Of a stretch of DNA of 64,000 nt, positions 25,453 through 38,661 are shown one piece after another; positions within the stretch are counted from its first letter, which is position 1, and every line of letters starts with the position of its first letter. The notes under the pieces were generated by a model that made no database searches, was not told the DNA's origin, and saw only the letters and a list, made by a program, of their open reading frames with translations. Position numbers and translations under genes: made by a program. The stretch lies in assembly GCF_028993555.1 (NCBI RefSeq), contig NZ_CP118610.1:3213001-3277000 (forward strand). Reading direction: 5' to 3'. Source of the stretch: Ensifer adhaerens. GTDB taxonomy: Bacteria; Pseudomonadota; Alphaproteobacteria; Rhizobiales; Rhizobiaceae.

Positions 25453-25493
25453 CTTTCGCACGCCTGAACGGGCGTGCGAAAGCGCTGCAGCGC
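25453..25493. terminator. Double hairpin after the aldo/keto reductase gene
   Basis: A perfect 12-bp stem CTTTCGCACGCC / GGCGTGCGAAAG with a 6-nt loop (25453-25482) runs straight into the perfect 12-bp palindrome GCGCTGCAGCGC (25482-25493). No T-run follows beyond GATTTTCC, so termination is likely but not certain. The rest of the gap to 25598 shows no gene. Confidence 0.55.
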
Positions 25494-25598
25494 CTTGATT
25501 TTCCTCAGACACTTTCACGCTTGCATTCTCTCTTCGCATTGCACAAACTTCCCGGAGATGGGGGCGCAAGACCTACCACGAAGGGGATCAAGTCCGGC

Positions 25599-28500
25599 AT
25601 GTCGATCAAGGCCAGCATCTACCACCTGACCCACTATATCTATGACCGTCCCGTAAGGCTGTCGCCGCAGATCATCCGGCTGAAACCTGCGGCCCATTCC
25701 AAGACCAAGGTCATCAGCCACTCGCTGAAGGTTTCGCCCGCCAATCACTTCGTCAACCTGCAGCAGGATCCCTACGGCAACTACCTCGCCCGCTTCGTCT
25801 TTCCCGATCCGGTGAGCGAACTGAAGATCGAGGTCGACCTTGTCGCCGATATGACTGTCTACAATCCCTTCGACTTCTTCGTTGAAGAAGAAGCCGAGCA
25901 CTGGCCCTTTGCCTACCCGGAAGATCTCAGCGACGATCTCAGGATCTACATGACCCCGGAGCCGATGGGACCGGCGCTCACCACCTTCATGGCGACGGTC
26001 GACCGCTCCCGCCAGCGGACCGTCGACATGGTGGTCGGACTGAACGCCCGCCTGCAGCACGAAGTCGGCTACGTCATCCGCATGGAGCCGGGCGTCCAGA
26101 CGCCGGAGGATACGCTGACGTCGGCCCGTGGCTCGTGTCGTGATTCGAGCTGGCTGCTTGTCCAGATCCTGCGCAATCTCGGTTTTGCCGCCCGCTTCGT
26201 CTCCGGCTATCTCATCCAGCTCACACCCGATCTCAAGGCGCTCGACGGCCCGACGGGTACCGACCATGACTTTACCGACCTGCACGCCTGGGCCGAGGTC
26301 TACCTGCCCGGCGCCGGCTGGGTCGGGCTCGACCCCACCTCGGGCCTCCTGACCGGCGAAAGCCATATCCCGCTTGCCGCCACCCCGCATTTCCGCAACG
26401 CAGCACCCATCTCCGGCGGCTTCTTCGGCGACCCCGATACCCGCACAGATTTCGCCTTCGACATGAAGGTGACACGTGTCGCCGAACATCCGCGGATCAC
26501 CAAGCCCTTCTCCGACGAGAGTTGGGAGGCGCTGAATGCGCTCGGCGAAGAGGTGGATCGGGTTCTTGAGGACAACGACATACGCCTGACGATGGGCGGC
26601 GAGCCGACCTTCGTTTCGATCGACGACTTCGAGTCCGAGGAGTGGAACACCGACGCGGTCGGGCCGACCAAGCGCGAAAAGGCGGACGCGCTGATCCGCC
26701 GCCTGCGCGAGCGCTTCGCGCCGGGCGGTTTCCTGCATTACGGCCAGGGCAAATGGTATCCCGGCGAGAGCCTGCCGCGCTGGACCTTCTCGCTCTACTG
26801 GCGCAAGGACGGTGTGCCGATCTGGCGCCGCCCCGACCTCATTGCCGAGGAGGCGGGCCGCCACGACGTCACCGAGAAGGACGCCGAACGTCTGCTGCAT
26901 CTGATGGCAGGCGAATTGAGCGTGCCGACCGAAATGGTCCAACCGGCCTTCGAAGACCCCGCCGACTGGCTGCTGAAGGAGGCAAACCTCCCCGAAAACG
27001 TCGATCCTTCCAATTCCAAGCTGAAGGATCCCGAAGAGCGCAGCCGCATGGCCCGTGTCTTCGAACGCGGCCTGACGACGCCGACCGGCTACGTGCTGCC
27101 TGTGCAAGCCTGGAATGCCCGGGCCACCGGCGTTCGGTGGATGAGCGAGAAATGGCAGACGCGCCGCGGCCGCATCTTCCTCGTTCCCGGCGATAGCCCC
27201 GTCGGTTATCGCCTGCCGCTCGGCGCCCTGCCCTATGTGGCGCCCTCCGCCTACCCCTATATCCATCCGCTCGACCCGACCGTCCCCCGGAACGACCTGC
27301 CTGACTTCGCCGAACGCAGCGCCCGTCCGCAGCACTCCCGCTTTCAAGCCGCGGAAGTACCGGAAACCCCGCAGGCCCAGCCACGCGACGAAATAGCCGG
27401 GCTGGTGCGCACCGCCATCAGTGTCGAGCCGCGCGACGGCAGGCTCTGCGTCTTCATGCCGCCGACGGCGAGCATCGAGGAATATATCGACCTGATCGCG
27501 TCTGCGGAGCGGGCGGCTGCCGCTCTCGGCCTGCCGGTGCACATCGAAGGTTATGCGCCGCCGCAGGACGAGCGCATCAACGTCATCCGCGTGGCGCCGG
27601 ACCCGGGCGTGATCGAGGTCAATATCCATCCGGCCGGCAGCTGGCAGGATTGCGTCGACATCACCACGGCGGTCTACGAGGAGGCGCGGCAGAGCCGGCT
27701 CGGCGCCGACAAGTTCATGATCGACGGACGTCACACCGGCACCGGCGGCGGCAACCATGTGGTCGTCGGCGGCGCCAATCCCAACGACAGCCCGTTCCTG
27801 CGCCGCCCGGACCTCCTCAAGAGCGTCGTCCTGCACTGGCAGCGCCACCCGTCGCTCTCCTACCTGTTCTCCGGCCTCTTCATCGGCCCGACATCACAGG
27901 CGCCGCGCATCGACGAGGCCCGGCACGATCAGCTCTACGAGCTTGAAATCGCGCTCGCCCAGGTGCCGATGCCGGGCTCGGCAACGCCGCCTCCACTTCC
28001 GTGGCTGATCGACCGGTTGTTCCGCAACCTGCTCGTCGATGTCACCGGCAACACCCACCGCGCCGAGATCTGCATCGACAAGCTGTTTTCCCCGGACGGC
28101 CCGACGGGACGCCTTGGCCTCGTCGAGTTCCGCGGTTTCGAGATGCCGCCGAATGCCCGCATGTCGCTCGCCCAGCAATTGCTGGTGCGCGCCCTCATCG
28201 CCCGCTTCTGGAAACACCCGGTTGATGGCCGCTTCGTGCGCTGGGGCACGGCGCTGCATGATCGTTTCATGCTGCCGCACCATGTCTGGCAGGATTTTCT
28301 CGAGGTGCTCGCCGACCTCAGGACCCACGGCTTTGATCTGAAGCCCGAATGGTTCGAGGCTCAGCTCGAGTTCCGCTTCCCCTTCTGCGGCGAGGTCGAA
28401 TACCAGGACGCCAGGCTCGAAATCCGCCAGGCGTTGGAACCCTGGCACGTCATGGGCGAGCAGGGCGCGATCGGCGGTACCGTGCGCTATGTCGACAGCT

Positions 28501-28925
28501 CGGTCGAGCGCCTGCAGGTCAAGCTCGATACTGCCAATCCCGAGCGCTATGCGGTCGCCTGCAATGGCCGGCCGATACCGTTGACGCGCACCGGCTCCAA
28601 CGGCTCGGCTGTTGCCGGCGTCCGCTACAAGGCCTGGCAGCCGGCCTCGGGGTTGCATCCAGTGCTGCCGGTCAACACTCCCCTTACATTCGACATCTAT
28701 GATACATGGTCGAATCGGGCGATTGGCGGATGTGTCTACCATGTCGCCCATCCGGGTGGGCGCAGCTACGACACGTTTCCGGTGAACGGCAACGAGGCCG
28801 AGGCGCGGCGCCTGGCGCGGTTCGAGCCCTGGGGGCATACGCCAGGAGGTTACCCGCTTCGCCCGGAAAACCCGTCGATGGAATTCCCGATGACGCTTGA
28901 TCTCAGGCGTCCACCAGGAGCGTAA
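25599..28925 (+). CDS. Transglutaminase-like protein fused to DUF2126
   Basis: Starting at the ATG at 25599 the protein has 1108 residues. Residues 1-90 form the bacterial transglutaminase N-terminal domain ([23 protein letters not shown]). A papain-like transglutaminase core follows with Cys in [12 protein letters not shown] (about 180), His in [12 protein letters not shown] (about 229) and Asp in GLDPTSG (about 246). The remaining 800 residues are DUF2126, beginning [20 protein letters not shown]. Such cores hydrolyse or transfer amide bonds. The next gene starts directly after its stop codon (TAAATG), so the two are translationally coupled. Substrate unknown; cytoplasmic, no signal peptide. 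Confidence 0.92.
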   Translation: MSIKASIYHLTHYIYDRPVRLSPQIIRLKPAAHSKTKVISHSLKVSPANHFVNLQQDPYGNYLARFVFPDPVSELKIEVDLVADMTVYNPFDFFVEEEAEHWPFAYPEDLSDDLRIYMTPEPMGPALTTFMATVDRSRQRTVDMVVGLNARLQHEVGYVIRMEPGVQTPEDTLTSARGSCRDSSWLLVQILRNLGFAARFVSGYLIQLTPDLKALDGPTGTDHDFTDLHAWAEVYLPGAGWVGLDPTSGLLTGESHIPLAATPHFRNAAPISGGFFGDPDTRTDFAFDMKVTRVAEHPRITKPFSDESWEALNALGEEVDRVLEDNDIRLTMGGEPTFVSIDDFESEEWNTDAVGPTKREKADALIRRLRERFAPGGFLHYGQGKWYPGESLPRWTFSLYWRKDGVPIWRRPDLIAEEAGRHDVTEKDAERLLHLMAGELSVPTEMVQPAFEDPADWLLKEANLPENVDPSNSKLKDPEERSRMARVFERGLTTPTGYVLPVQAWNARATGVRWMSEKWQTRRGRIFLVPGDSPVGYRLPLGALPYVAPSAYPYIHPLDPTVPRNDLPDFAERSARPQHSRFQAAEVPETPQAQPRDEIAGLVRTAISVEPRDGRLCVFMPPTASIEEYIDLIASAERAAAALGLPVHIEGYAPPQDERINVIRVAPDPGVIEVNIHPAGSWQDCVDITTAVYEEARQSRLGADKFMIDGRHTGTGGGNHVVVGGANPNDSPFLRRPDLLKSVVLHWQRHPSLSYLFSGLFIGPTSQAPRIDEARHDQLYELEIALAQVPMPGSATPPPLPWLIDRLFRNLLVDVTGNTHRAEICIDKLFSPDGPTGRLGLVEFRGFEMPPNARMSLAQQLLVRALIARFWKHPVDGRFVRWGTALHDRFMLPHHVWQDFLEVLADLRTHGFDLKPEWFEAQLEFRFPFCGEVEYQDARLEIRQALEPWHVMGEQGAIGGTVRYVDSSVERLQVKLDTANPERYAVACNGRPIPLTRTGSNGSAVAGVRYKAWQPASGLHPVLPVNTPLTFDIYDTWSNRAIGGCVYHVAHPGGRSYDTFPVNGNEAEARRLARFEPWGHTPGGYPLRPENPSMEFPMTLDLRRPPGA

Positions 28926-31334
28926 ATGGCGAAGAAGCAGACAGCTGCCGCGAACGATCGCGGTGCCGAGGACGATCCGGTCTTCGGCTACCGCGCCCTT
29001 CCTGATATCGCCGACGAGATGCTCGACCGGGAGGGCAATGTCCGTCCCGTATGGCAGCGCCTGCTCGCGACCCTGGGGCGGCTCGACGAAACGGAACTTG
29101 CCAACCGCTTCGCCCGCGCCGACCGCTACCTGCGTGATGCCGGCGTGTTCTATCGTGTCTACGGTGCCAAGGAGGCTTCGGACCGGAGCTGGCCGCTATC
29201 GCATATCCCCGTCCTGATCGACGAAAGGGAATGGGCAACGGTTTCGCAAGGGCTCGTGCAGCGTGCCGAGCTCCTGGAGAAGGTGGTCGCCGATATCTAC
29301 GGCGAGAACCGGTTGGTGCGCGAAGGTCTGCTTCCGCCGGCGCTCGTTGCCTCCAATCCGGAATTTCTGCGGCCGCTCGTCGGCGTGAAGCCGGCCGACG
29401 GTCATTTCCTCCATTTCGTATCCTTCGAGATCGGCCGTGGCCCCGACGGCAATTGGTGGGTGCTTTCGGATCGCACCGAAGCGCCATCCGGCGCGGGCTT
29501 CGCGCTGGAAAACCGGGTCGCGACCACGCGCGCCTTTTCCAATCTCTACGCGGAATCCCATGTCCACCGACTGGCGGGCTTCTTCGGTGAATTCCGAGAC
29601 GCGCTTCAGAGCCGCAAGCTTCATCCGGATGATCGCATCGCCGTGCTTTCGCCAGGCATCGCCAACGAGACCTATTTCGAACACGCCTATATCGCCCGCT
29701 ACCTGGGCTTCATGCTGCTTGAGGGTGAGGACCTGACCGTCGTCGGCGGTCGGGTGATGGTGCGAACCGTCGCCGGCCTCAAGCCGGTTGGCGTGCTCTG
29801 GCGTCGCCTTGATGCCGCCTTCGCCGATCCGCTCGAACTCAACCAGTCCTCGCATATCGGCACGCCCGGCATCGTCGAGGCGCTACGCGCCGGCTCGGTC
29901 TCGATCGTCAATGCGCTCGGCACCGGCATCGTCGAGACACGCGCCTTCCTCGCCTTCATGCCGGCGATCTGCCGCCATTTGCTCGGCGAGGAGCAGAAGC
30001 TCCCCTCGATCGCCACCTGGTGGTGCGGACAGCCGGCCGAGCGCGAACAGGTCGCTGCCAATCTCGATCGTATGGTCATCGGTCCGGCCTATGCGACGCG
30101 CCCCTTTTTCGATGACAACGGCCAGTCGCTGCTCGGCGCCACGCTAGATGAAAAAGCCCGCGCCTCGATCGCCGATTGGCTCGACGCCGAAGGCGGCAAG
30201 CTCGTCGGTCAGGAAGTCGTCACGCTTTCGACCACCCCCGCCTGGGTCCGTGGCCGGCTCACTCCACGACCCATGAGCTTGCGTGTCTTCGCGGCGCGGA
30301 CCCGTGACGGCTGGCAGATCATGCCGGGCGGTTTCGCCCGCATCGGCTCCGGCGACGATGTGGCCGCGATCGCGATGCAGGCGGGCGGCACCGCCGCCGA
30401 CGTCTGGATTGTCAGCGACCGTCCGGTCGAGCGCACCACATTGCTTCCGGCTGAGGAGAGCTTTACCCGCAACATGCCGGGAAGCCTGCCGAGCCGGGCA
30501 GCCGACAATCTCTTCTGGCTCGGCCGTTACATCGAGCGTTCGGAAGGGGCGCTGCGCATCCTGCGCGCCTGGCATGGCCGCTTTGCCGAAACCGCCGACC
30601 CGGACCTGCCGTTGCTGAGAGATGTCAGCGACTATCTCGACGCACTGGACATCGACACGCGCCAGCCGGTGCCCGACAGCCTGCTTGCCAACATCTCAAG
30701 CGCTCTTTTCAGCGCCGGCAACATCCGCGACCGGTTCTCCCCGGATGGATGGCTGGCGCTCAACGACCTTTCGCAGACGGCTCGCAAGTTTCACGCGACG
30801 GTGCAGTCGGGCGACGATGCGACCCGCGCGATGACGGTGCTGCTCCGCAAGCTCGCCGGCTTTGCCGGCCTCGTGCACGAAAACATGTACCGTTTCACCG
30901 GCTGGCGCTTTCTGTCGATCGGCCGATACCTGGAGCGCGGCCTTCACATGACGCGACTGCTCGGCCACATGTCGGGCCCCGATGCGCCCGACGGCGCCTA
31001 TGACATGCTGCTCGAGATCGGCGACAGCGTCATGACCCACCGCCGGCGCTACAATGTCAGCACCGCCGCCTTGACCGTGACCGACCTTTTGGCGCTCGAC
31101 CCGCTCAACCCGCGCTCGGTGCTCTACCAGCTGAACGAGATCAAGACCGAGGTGGAACTGCTGCCGAACGCCTTCGTCAACGGCCAGATGTCCCCCTTCT
31201 ACCGCGAGGCGATGCGCCTGCATTCGGGCCTCGCGGTGATGACGCCGGAAGCGATGAACCTCGGCGTCTACAATCGGCTGGAGCGGGATCTCGAAAGCCT
31301 GTCCGATCTGCTCGCACGAACCTATCTCGGCTAG
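28926..31334 (+). CDS. Circularly permuted type 2 ATP-grasp fused to alpha-E domain
   Basis: In this 802-residue protein the first 480 residues resemble the circularly permuted ATP-grasp family (DUF404/407): YGENRLVREGLLPPALVASNPEFLRP, VLSDRTEAPSGAGFALENR, and YIARYLGFMLLEGEDLTVVGGRVMVRT. From about residue 518 (LPSRAADNLFWLGRYIERSEGALR) it becomes an alpha-E helical domain. In most genomes the two domains are separate adjacent genes; here they are one chain. ATP-grasp enzymes join a carboxylate to an amine through an acyl-phosphate, so a peptide or amide ligase role is predicted from family knowledge. It is flanked by two transglutaminases. Confidence 0.92.
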   Translation: MAKKQTAAANDRGAEDDPVFGYRALPDIADEMLDREGNVRPVWQRLLATLGRLDETELANRFARADRYLRDAGVFYRVYGAKEASDRSWPLSHIPVLIDEREWATVSQGLVQRAELLEKVVADIYGENRLVREGLLPPALVASNPEFLRPLVGVKPADGHFLHFVSFEIGRGPDGNWWVLSDRTEAPSGAGFALENRVATTRAFSNLYAESHVHRLAGFFGEFRDALQSRKLHPDDRIAVLSPGIANETYFEHAYIARYLGFMLLEGEDLTVVGGRVMVRTVAGLKPVGVLWRRLDAAFADPLELNQSSHIGTPGIVEALRAGSVSIVNALGTGIVETRAFLAFMPAICRHLLGEEQKLPSIATWWCGQPAEREQVAANLDRMVIGPAYATRPFFDDNGQSLLGATLDEKARASIADWLDAEGGKLVGQEVVTLSTTPAWVRGRLTPRPMSLRVFAARTRDGWQIMPGGFARIGSGDDVAAIAMQAGGTAADVWIVSDRPVERTTLLPAEESFTRNMPGSLPSRAADNLFWLGRYIERSEGALRILRAWHGRFAETADPDLPLLRDVSDYLDALDIDTRQPVPDSLLANISSALFSAGNIRDRFSPDGWLALNDLSQTARKFHATVQSGDDATRAMTVLLRKLAGFAGLVHENMYRFTGWRFLSIGRYLERGLHMTRLLGHMSGPDAPDGAYDMLLEIGDSVMTHRRRYNVSTAALTVTDLLALDPLNPRSVLYQLNEIKTEVELLPNAFVNGQMSPFYREAMRLHSGLAVMTPEAMNLGVYNRLERDLESLSDLLARTYLG

Positions 31335-31350
31335 CGGGCAAAGGGACGAC

Positions 31351-32229
31351 ATGCTCTACGATATCAGCCTGAAGATCATCTATGACTATGAAGTACCGGT
31401 TTCCGGCGGGCGCCATCTCGTGCGCGTCATGCCGGCGACGCTTCCCGGTCGCCAGCGGCTCATCGTCGGTTCGCTCAGCTGCCAGCCAAATCCGGCCGAG
31501 CGCGCCGAAAGCATCGACTTCTTCGCCAACCCTTTCGCCTCGATCCTGTTTCGGTCTTCTCACGACGACCTGACGATCCGCATGCAAGCGCGGGTACAAG
31601 TGGAGCCGCAGCCTTTGACCGCGGATTTCTCACCTGACCTCGCGGGCCTGCCGGCCGAGCTTGCCGCCTGCTGGTCTGTCGACGCCGAAGCGCCGCACCA
31701 CTTCACGGGACCAAGCCCGCTGCTGCCGGAGACACCTGAAATTGCCGCCTACGCAAGGGCAATCATCGCCGAGACAATGACGGTCCGGCAGATCGCCGCG
31801 GCGCTGTGCGAGCGCATCCACCGCGATTTCACCTATGACGGCGAGGCCACCACAGTGAACACCACGCCCGCGGAGGCCTTCAAGCTGAAGCGCGGCGTCT
31901 GCCAGGATTTCACCCATGTGATGATCGTGGCGCTGCGAAGCCTCGGCATCCCCGCCGGCTATGTCAGCGGCTTCCTGCGGACAATCCCTCCGCCCGGCAA
32001 GGAGCGCCTTGAGGGTGCCGACGCCATGCACGCCTGGGTGCGGATATGGTGCGGCACCACAGGCGGCTGGCTCGAACTCGACCCGACCAACAATATTCCG
32101 GCGGGAACCGACCACATCGTCGTCGGCCACGGCCGCGATTACGGCGACGTCGCCCCGGTCATCGGGGTCCTCAAGAGCTACGGCAGCCAGACGACGAAAC
32201 AGGCCGTCGACGTCATTCCCGTTCTCTGA
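31351..32229 (+). CDS. Transglutaminase family protein
   Basis: The 292-residue protein has the transglutaminase N-terminal domain (MLYDISLKIIYDYEVPVSGGRHLVRVMP) and a core with the full triad: Cys in LKRGVCQDFTHVM (about 184), His in DAMHAWVRIW (about 227) and Asp in LELDPTNN (about 244). It starts 16 nt after the ATP-grasp gene and completes the three-gene operon. By family knowledge it would act as a peptidase or amide transferase on the ligase product or a protein target. No signal peptide. Confidence 0.92.
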   Translation: MLYDISLKIIYDYEVPVSGGRHLVRVMPATLPGRQRLIVGSLSCQPNPAERAESIDFFANPFASILFRSSHDDLTIRMQARVQVEPQPLTADFSPDLAGLPAELAACWSVDAEAPHHFTGPSPLLPETPEIAAYARAIIAETMTVRQIAAALCERIHRDFTYDGEATTVNTTPAEAFKLKRGVCQDFTHVMIVALRSLGIPAGYVSGFLRTIPPPGKERLEGADAMHAWVRIWCGTTGGWLELDPTNNIPAGTDHIVVGHGRDYGDVAPVIGVLKSYGSQTTKQAVDVIPVL

Positions 32230-32407
32230 CCCGATTTGACACAGCGAAATTCTCGTTTTCAGACACGGCAAATACCGCGGAACCCGCTGTAAGCACTGGC
32301 TTTCCTGCATTCCATTAAAATTGCAGTGATTGCTGGAACGATATCGTAAGCCATCGACGCTATTGATGCACTCAAGCTTGCAACGTGTTCCTTTGGGGTG
32401 TGCAAAG

Positions 32408-33649
32408 ATGGGAAGACGATACACGGTAGGCCGGTCCTTCGTAGCGATGCTCAAGGACCGGGGTGGCAATTTCGGTATGATGGCGGCACTCGCAGCGCCG
32501 TTGATATTGGCAGCCGGCGGCGTCGCCGTTGATATGGCCGGCATGATGACGGCCAAGAACCAGATGCAGGATGCAGCGGATGCCGCAGCGCTTGCTGCGG
32601 CCTCTTCGCTGGTTTCGAAGGATCCGCCGACGATTGCCAAGGCAAAAGAAATAGCCGCGGCCTTCCTCAAGACCCAGTCGGGCGGCACCAGTGTCGACGT
32701 TCCCGGCGGGAAGGATTCCGGCGGCACGGGATCGTTGGCCAAAACCGCTTCGCCGGAAACATCGACGGCCGGCCAGCCGGTCATCGACATCGTTGAAAGC
32801 AGCAATGGCCCCACCGGCAAGGCCTACAACGTCACGGTCCTCAACAGGCAGACGTTCCAATTCAACGCGATGACACGCCTGCTCGGGAAGACATCGATCA
32901 ACATCGAGACCCGCGCCACTGCCGAAAGCGCGACGGAGAGCAAGAACGCGCTCTCGATGTATCTGGTGCTCGACCGCTCCGGTTCCATGGCCTGGAAGAC
33001 CAATACGAAGGACACGACCAAGACGTCGTGCCCGAACTACACGGAATCGAACTGGAGCAAGTATCCGAACCTGAAGGCAAGCAGCCCCTGCTACGTGACG
33101 AAGATCGACGCGCTGAAAAGCGCTGTCGGCGATTTGCTCAAGCAGCTGAACACCGCCGACCCGAACACGCTCTATGTCCGCACGGCAGCCGTCTCCTACA
33201 ATTCGGCGCAGGACACGGCAGGAAACCTTGCATGGGGTACAACCGGCACCTCGACTTACGTGAACGCTCTTGTCGCGACAGGTGGCACTGCCTCGGGCAA
33301 CGCGTTCAAGACAGCCTACGGCAAGGTAACCGCAGCGACCGAGGATAGCGCCCACAAGGCCAAGAACGGTCAGGTCCCCACGAAATACATCGTCTTCATG
33401 ACCGATGGTGACAACAACAACACGAGCGACGACACGACAACCCTGACGTGGTGCGACACCGCTCGAAAGAACAATGTGCAGGTCTACACCGTCGCCTTCA
33501 TGGCGCCGGACCGCGGCAAGTCGCTGCTCAAGGCCTGCGCCACGACGGAAGCGAACTACTTCCAGGCGGAAGAAGCCGGCGATCTGATCGCAGCCTTCAA
33601 GGCGATCGGCGAAAAAGCTTCGGCCATGGCTACACGCCTGACGAAATAA
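32408..33649 (+). CDS. TadG-like pilus-type protein with von Willebrand A domain
   Basis: The start at 32408 gives 413 residues. A single membrane helix near residues 21-43 (GGNFGMMAALAAPLILAAGGVAVDMAGMM) has the TadE/TadG pattern, followed by QMQDAADAAALAAASSL, typical of Flp-pilus minor proteins. The periplasmic part is a VWA domain with the metal-binding MIDAS DRSGSM and TDGDNNN. TadG proteins anchor tight-adherence pili, but no tad/cpa genes lie nearby, so this is an orphan copy that may act in adhesion or as a surface binding protein. Two cysteine pairs in the VWA domain may form disulfides. Confidence 0.87.
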   Translation: MGRRYTVGRSFVAMLKDRGGNFGMMAALAAPLILAAGGVAVDMAGMMTAKNQMQDAADAAALAAASSLVSKDPPTIAKAKEIAAAFLKTQSGGTSVDVPGGKDSGGTGSLAKTASPETSTAGQPVIDIVESSNGPTGKAYNVTVLNRQTFQFNAMTRLLGKTSINIETRATAESATESKNALSMYLVLDRSGSMAWKTNTKDTTKTSCPNYTESNWSKYPNLKASSPCYVTKIDALKSAVGDLLKQLNTADPNTLYVRTAAVSYNSAQDTAGNLAWGTTGTSTYVNALVATGGTASGNAFKTAYGKVTAATEDSAHKAKNGQVPTKYIVFMTDGDNNNTSDDTTTLTWCDTARKNNVQVYTVAFMAPDRGKSLLKACATTEANYFQAEEAGDLIAAFKAIGEKASAMATRLTK

Positions 33650-33671
33650 GACACCAAAACGTGCCAGCTCC

Positions 33672-33698
33672 ATGCCGCCCGGTCCCGCCGGGCGGCAT
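33672..33698 (+). terminator. Terminator after the TadG-like gene
   Basis: ATGCCGCCCGG pairs with CCGGGCGGCAT around a short TCCCG loop, followed by TTGCG. It is a strong hairpin with a short T-run. Confidence 0.65.
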
Positions 33699-33869
33699 TT
33701 GCGTTCACGCACCGCCAGGTTCTTTCCGCCAGCGAGTTCCGTAGCTTGAGACAGTTCTAATCCATTTAAAAACATCTGTTGCAAGCGCTTCGGATCGATG
33801 CATAAATTGCCCTATCCCCGGTCGGTTCCGGCCTGCGACCTCCCAACGCAAAAGGGTAAAGACAGTTTC

Positions 33870-36331
33870 ATGATGAACAGGCTCTCCACCAACGAAGTGC
33901 CGCAGCCCGCCCCCAGGTCGTCCGAACCAGGACAGCTTGCCGTCGAAATCCTCGAACGCCTGAAGTACCGCATCGGCAAGGATCCGAAGGTCGCCAAGCC
34001 CCATGACTGGCTGACCGCGGCGATCCTGGTCGCGCGCGACCGCATCACCGACAAGTGGATGGATTCCACCCGCAAGACCTATGCGACCGGCGCCAAGCGC
34101 GTTTACTACCTCTCGCTCGAATTCCTCATCGGCCGGCTGATGCGCGACGCCATGACCAATATCGGCCTGATGGACGAGATGCGCGATGCGCTCGCTTCGC
34201 TCGGTGTCGATATCGACGTTGTCGCCGAGCTCGAGCCGGATGCGGCGCTTGGCAATGGCGGCCTTGGCCGCCTTGCCGCCTGCTTCATGGAATCGATGGC
34301 GACCGTCGACGTGCCAGCCTATGGCTACGGCATCCGCTACATGCACGGCCTGTTCCGCCAGCAGATGGCCGACGGCTGGCAGGTCGAACTGCCGGAAACC
34401 TGGCTTGCCCACGGCAATCCCTGGGAGTTCGAACGGCGCGAAAGCTCTTACGAAATCGGCTTTGGCGGGGTCGTCGAAACGGCGAATGTCGATGAGGAAA
34501 TCCAGCGTTTCGTCTGGAAGCCGGCCGAACGCGTCATCGCCACGGCCTTCGACACACCCGCCGTCGGCTGGCGGGCAAAGCGCGTCAACACGCTGCGGCT
34601 CTGGACGGCGCAGCCGATCGACCCGATCCTGCTCGCCGCCTTCAACGCCGGCGACCACATCGGCGCGCTGCGCGAAAGCAACAAGGCGGAAAGCCTGACC
34701 CGCGTTCTCTATCCCGCCGACGCGACGCCGGCCGGGCAGGAATTGCGTCTGCGCCAGGAATACTTCTTCTCCTCCGCCTCGCTGCAGGACATCCTGCGTC
34801 GTCATCTGCAGCAATATCCGGATTTCAACTCGCTGCCCGACGCCGTTGCGATACAGCTCAACGACACCCACCCGGCCGTCTCGGTTGCCGAACTGGTGCG
34901 ATTGCTCACCGACATTCACGGCCTCGATTTCGAGCAGGCCTGGGACATCACCCGCCGCACGATCTCCTACACCAACCACACGCTTCTGCCGGAGGCGCTG
35001 GAAAGCTGGCCGGTGCCGCTGATCGAGCGGCTGCTGCCGCGCCATATGCAGATCGTCTACGCGATCAATGCCAAGATCTTGATCGAGGCCCGCCGGCAGA
35101 AGGGCGCAACGGACGACGAGATCCGCAACATCTCGCTGATCGACGAGAGTGGCGAACGGCGCGTGCGCATGGGCAATCTCGCCTTTGTCGGCTCGCATTC
35201 GATCAACGGCGTTTCGGCGCTGCACACCGAGCTGATGAAGGAAACGGTGTTTGCCGACCTGCACAAGCTCTACCCCGACCGCATCAACAACAAGACCAAC
35301 GGCATTACCCCGCGCCGCTGGCTGATGCAGTGCAATCCCGGTCTCTTCGGCCTGATCCGCGACGCGATCGGCGACGAGTTCATGGACAATACCGAGGCGC
35401 TGCAGGCACTCGATGCCTTCGCGGACAAGCCGGACTTCCAGGAGCATTTCGCCGCCGTCAAGCGCGCCAACAAGGTGCGCCTCGCCCAGCTCATCCAGAG
35501 CCGGCTCGGCATCAGGCTCGATCCGTCGGCGATGTTCGACATCCAGATCAAGCGCATCCACGAATACAAGCGCCAGCTTCTGAACATCATCGAGGCGGTC
35601 GCGCTCTACGACCAGATCCGCTCGCATCCGGAACTCGACTGGGTGCCGCGCGTCAAGCTCTTCGCCGGCAAGGCGGCGCCGAGCTACCACAATGCCAAGC
35701 TGATCATCAAACTCGCCAACGACGTCGCCCGCGTCGTCAACAACGACCCGGCCGTGCGTGGCCTGCTCAAGATCGTCTTCGTCCCGAACTACAACGTCTC
35801 GCTCGCCGAGATCATGGTTCCGGCGGCCGACCTTTCCGAGCAGATCTCGACGGCAGGCATGGAAGCGTCAGGCACCGGCAACATGAAGTTCGCCCTGAAC
35901 GGTGCGCTGACGATCGGCACGCTTGACGGCGCCAACGTCGAGATGCGCGACTGGATCGGCGAGGAAAACATCAAGATCTTCGGCATGACCGCCGAAGAGG
36001 TGACGAAGGCGCGCGCCGAGGGCCACAATCCGCGGGCGATCATCGAAGGTTCGCGCGAACTGTCGCAGGCGCTCCAGGCGATTGCCTCGGGCGTGTTCTC
36101 GCCGGACGACCGAAATCGCTTCTCCAGCCTTGTCGACGGTCTCTACAATCACGACTGGTTCATGGTCGCCGCCGATTTCGAGGCCTATGCCAAGGCCCAG
36201 CGCGAAATCGACCAGCTCTGGACGACACCGTCCGACTGGTATGCGCAAGCGATTCGCAACACCGCACGGATGGGCTGGTTCTCGTCCGATCGCACCATCC
36301 GGCAATATGCCGGGGAAATCTGGAGAGCTGG

Positions 36332-36335
<4 letters not shown>
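33870..36335 (+). CDS. glgP: Glycogen phosphorylase
   Basis: Starting at 33870 (MMNRLSTNEVPQ) the protein has 821 residues, close to the 815 of E. coli GlgP. The GT35 signature EASGTGNMKFALNGALTIGTLDGANVE contains the PLP lysine (in NMKF), and ALGNGGLGRLAACF is the glucosyl-site loop. It releases glucose-1-phosphate from glycogen non-reducing ends. Upstream AAAGGGTAAAGACAGTTT serves as ribosome site. Its stop overlaps glgB by 4 bp (ATGA), so the two are translationally coupled, and it opens the glg cluster. Confidence 0.96.
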
Positions 36336-38542
<2,207 letters not shown>

Positions 38543-38661
38543 ATTCCATCCGGCCCGCCCGCCGGTATCGGCGGCGGAACGAGACTGTAAAATTCGAGGG
38601 CCGCAAGGCGTCGCCAAGAGCCGCCGTGACGACCCCGGAAGTCAATGATTGGGGAGGACAA

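Noticed and set aside
25515..27848. 777-codon open frame on the minus strand
   Set aside because: It lies wholly inside the transglutaminase-DUF2126 gene on the opposite strand; the protein looks like a GC-rich shadow with no recognisable domain, whereas the plus-strand protein has full family motifs.
33705..35690. 661-codon open frame on the minus strand
   Set aside because: Antisense to glgP, whose catalytic motifs are intact; composition is typical of a shadow frame.
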